From Streptomyces sp. D2-8 (GTDB taxonomy: Bacteria > Actinomycetota > Actinomycetes > Streptomycetales > Streptomycetaceae), in contig NZ_JAAHBP010000024.1 in the NCBI RefSeq assembly GCF_023184515.1, positions 1 through 64,000 of the forward strand: 64,000 nt of DNA. The letters are read 5' to 3'. Every line of letters starts with the position of its first letter. Within the stretch, counting starts at the first letter, position 1. A model generated the notes under the pieces. It ran no database searches. It saw only the letters and a program-made list of their open reading frames with translations, and was not told the DNA's origin. Positions 61,861-64,000 of this stretch are shown here, piece after piece. The translations under genes and the position numbers were made by a program.

Positions 61861-64000
61861 CTAGCCCTTCAGCCGCAACGGGAAGCGTTCGGACAACCGG
61901 GTCAGAGTCCCGTTCAGGTGATCGATGTCGTCGTCGGAGTTGAGGGCGGTGAGCTGGACGCGGAAACCCACCCGGTCACGCGGGACCAGCGGGTAGGAGG
62001 CCAGTGTCACGTACACGCCCTCCTGCCACAGAAACGCGGCGACCGCGTCCAGGTCCGCGGGGTTGGCCAGCGGCACCTCCACGATCGGCAGCCGGTCCGT
62101 GTTGAGGGTGCTCACCCCCATGCCCTCCAGGTGGTCGAGCAGGCGGACCGTCTTGCGGTACAGGTCGGCCCGGATCGCGTCGCCCCGGCGCTCGTTGACG
62201 TCCAGCCCGGCCAGCGCGGTCGCCAGTGATGCCGTGGGTGACGGCCCCGAGTACAGATAGGGCGCCGCCGCGGTCTTCAGCCGGTTCTTCAGCTCCGACG
62301 GCAGCGCGAGGAACGCCAGCAGCGACGAGTACGCCTTGGAGAAGCCGCCGGCCAGCACGATCCCGTCGTACGACTCCCCGGTGTGCCGCACCACGCAGTT
62401 GCCGCGCATGCCGTACGGGCACGTCTCGCCCGGCCCGCGCTCCCCGATCACCCCGAAGCCGTGCGCGTCGTCGACGTACAGCGTCGCCCCTTCGGAGCGG
62501 CACACCGCCGCCAGCGCCGGCAGGTCGGGGACGTTGCCGCTCATGCTGTTGACGCCGTCCATGCACACCAGCCGAGGTGTCCCCGCCGGCACCCCGGCCA
62601 GCAGGGCGCGCAGTTCGTCGAGCCGCTCGGCGTGGAAGCGGTGCAGCGTCGCGCCCTGCGCACGGGCCACCACGCAGCCGTCGTAGACCGTGCGGTGCGC
62701 GGTCGCCTCCACGAACACGTGGCCGTCCTCGACCAGCACCGGGATCACCGACGAGTGGACCAGCGTCAGCGTGGGCAGCAGCAGTGTGTCCGGCGCGCCC
62801 AGCAGCGCGGCGAGCCGCTCCTCGATGTCGGGGTACAGGCGCGGACTGCCCAGCAGCCGCGACCAGCTGGGGTGCGTGCCCCAGCGGTGCACGGCGGGGT
62901 CGATGGACGCCATGACCTCCGGGTCCCAGTCGAAGCCCAGGTAGTTGCAGGACGCGAAGTCGATCAGCCAGTGGTCGCCGCTGCGGATGTGCCGTCCGCG
63001 CACCTCGTCGAGGACCGCGTCGCTCATCGGACTGGTGCGCCGCAGATGCTCCAGGTCAGCCCAGCGCGCCTCCCGGCGTCCCCGGGGGGCGGTGTCCACC
63101 CGCGGCCGTCGCGTCGGGGGTGCCGCGAAGGGCTGGGCACTCGGCTCCTGTAGCACGTGTGCGCTCTGCTCCACCGTCATCGGCCGGGCGAACAGGAAGC
63201 CCTGCCCGAACCGGCACCCCATCCCGGCCAGCAGGTCCCGCTGCGCGGTGTTCTCGATGCCCTCCGCGATGACCTGCAGGCCCAGGGTGTCGGCGATCCG
63301 CACGATCCCCTCGACCAGCGCCACCTGCTGGGCATCGCGCGCGATGTTGTCGATGAACGACTTGTCGATCTTCAGCACGTCGATGGGGAAGTCCTGCAGA
63401 TAGCGCAGCGAGGAGAAACCGGTGCCGAAGTCGTCGACCGCGATGTGCACGCCGAGCTGCTTCAGCGTGTGCAACACCGTCTGGAGTCGGTCGTCGCGTT
63501 GCAGCAGCACCGTCTCCGTCATCTCCAACTGCAGCGACCCCGGTTCCAGACCCGGCGTGCTCAGCACCTGCCCGACCTGCTCGATGAACCCGGCATCGCG
63601 GAACTGGCGGGCGGAGACGTTCACACTCACGTACGGCGGACGCGCGGGCCCCGGCAGCTGTTGCAGACCGGCGATGTCGTTGACCGCGTTCTCCAGCACC
63701 CACGCTCCCAGGGGCGAGATGTGCCCGGTCTCCTCGGCCAGGCTGATGAACTGGTCCGGCGCGATGGGCGGCCGGTGCTGGTGCGGCCAGCGGACCAGGG
63801 CCTCGAACCCGACGACCTCGCCCGCCGTGATGTCCACGACCGGCTGGTAGCGCAGCGCGAACGACTTGTCGGCGACCGCCCGGGCCAGCTCGGACTGCAT
63901 GTCGTGCCGCTCGACCATACGGCTGCGCAGCAACGGCTTGAAGCGGCGCCACTGCCGCTTGCCCGCTGCCTTCGCCGCGTACAGCGCGAGGTCGGCGTGG
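61861..64000 (-). CDS. c-di-GMP EAL domain fused to alpha-oxoamine-synthase-type PLP enzyme (5' end outside window)
   Basis: The visible part is over 690 aa in a single open frame. It enters from the window edge with HADLALYAAKAAGKRQWRRF, the end of a GGDEF domain. Residue numbers below count from the ATG codon at 63933. The EAL domain is at about 15-255 with EALVRWPH (E44), MTE near 138, DDFGTGFSS (167-175), KIDKSFI and AEGIE (E224), so it looks active. A 60-aa linker leads to a fold-type-I PLP domain (about 305-690) with DDAHGFGVIG (488-497) and Schiff-base K533 in GGFSKAYSS, as in 8-amino-7-oxononanoate synthase and CqsA. No internal ribosome site precedes the PLP part. Confidence 0.85.
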   Translation of the reverse strand, partial: HADLALYAAKAAGKRQWRRFKPLLRSRMVERHDMQSELARAVADKSFALRYQPVVDITAGEVVGFEALVRWPHQHRPPIAPDQFISLAEETGHISPLGAWVLENAVNDIAGLQQLPGPARPPYVSVNVSARQFRDAGFIEQVGQVLSTPGLEPGSLQLEMTETVLLQRDDRLQTVLHTLKQLGVHIAVDDFGTGFSSLRYLQDFPIDVLKIDKSFIDNIARDAQQVALVEGIVRIADTLGLQVIAEGIENTAQRDLLAGMGCRFGQGFLFARPMTVEQSAHVLQEPSAQPFAAPPTRRPRVDTAPRGRREARWADLEHLRRTSPMSDAVLDEVRGRHIRSGDHWLIDFASCNYLGFDWDPEVMASIDPAVHRWGTHPSWSRLLGSPRLYPDIEERLAALLGAPDTLLLPTLTLVHSSVIPVLVEDGHVFVEATAHRTVYDGCVVARAQGATLHRFHAERLDELRALLAGVPAGTPRLVCMDGVNSMSGNVPDLPALAAVCRSEGATLYVDDAHGFGVIGERGPGETCPYGMRGNCVVRHTGESYDGIVLAGGFSKAYSSLLAFLALPSELKNRLKTAAAPYLYSGPSPTASLATALAGLDVNERRGDAIRADLYRKTVRLLDHLEGMGVSTLNTDRLPIVEVPLANPADLDAVAAFLWQEGVYVTLASYPLVPRDRVGFRVQLTALNSDDDIDHLNGTLTRLSERFPLRLKG

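Overview
The window looks like Streptomyces chromosome. It is very GC-rich with strong third-position G/C bias. It also carries lineage markers: a long chaplin with a sortase signal, an NsdA-type TPR regulator, a DUF397 protein, a SpoIIE-type phosphatase with a PAS-like domain, a GNAT/acyl-CoA-synthetase fusion in the order known from S. lividans PatA, and many Tat or lipoprotein signals. No tRNA, rRNA, CRISPR array, insertion sequence or phage gene was seen. All functions are read from motifs, family resemblance and context; no database search was run.

Region 1 (1-11.1 kb) resembles the dormancy/redox-stress islands controlled by OsdR (DevR/DosR type) in other streptomycetes. It has two-domain universal stress proteins, a PatA-like protein acetyltransferase, two CBS-BON proteins, a flavodoxin, a STAS protein, a zinc alcohol dehydrogenase, an HTH-flavin-reductase-like fusion and a cyclic-nucleotide-binding protein. 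A GC-rich palindrome, GGGCCGNNCGGCCC, occurs upstream of the units here (four exact copies, one with a single mismatch), at similar distances from four start codons. A frameshifted third stress protein and a scrap of a second dehydrogenase show local decay.

Region 2 (11.1-23.5 kb) holds a DEDDh exonuclease, then a PucR-family regulator divergent from a nine-gene catabolic operon. The operon encodes a SolA-like amine oxidase, a HAD hydrolase, a polyamine-type ABC importer, a PuuB-like oxidase, an aldehyde dehydrogenase and a D-2-hydroxyacid dehydrogenase. It reads as uptake and oxidative breakdown of an amine, and it ends at a bidirectional terminator.

Region 3 (23.5-33.6 kb) has a lipoprotein plus a single-chain DppB-DppC permease without an ATPase, behind an iron-box-like site. 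It continues with an MpaB-type oxygenase, a Ser/Thr kinase with eight kinesin-light-chain-type TPRs, a phytoene-desaturase-like oxidoreductase and a secreted beta-lactamase-like esterase.

Region 4 (33.7-50 kb) is acyl-CoA metabolism: a nitronate-monooxygenase-like flavoprotein, three acyl-CoA synthetases, a secreted acyl-homoserine-lactone/penicillin acylase, two alpha/beta hydrolases and a membrane sulfatase-like transferase. It ends with an operon (enoyl-CoA hydratase, DUF35 protein, two lipid-transfer thiolases) divergent from a FadD19-like ligase, matching the sterol side-chain module of mycobacteria and rhodococci. Near-identical operator palindromes precede the 33.8 kb and 45.9 kb operons.

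Region 5 (50-64 kb) has a stress protein, a CGNR zinc-finger gene broken by a 181-bp insertion between short repeats, an APH-like kinase, the NsdA-like regulator, a PP2C phosphatase, a baeRF protein, a secreted peptidase and the chaplin. At the right edge a c-di-GMP EAL domain is fused in one frame to an alpha-oxoamine-synthase-type PLP enzyme and is translationally coupled to a methyltransferase. This is the most novel-looking system in the window.
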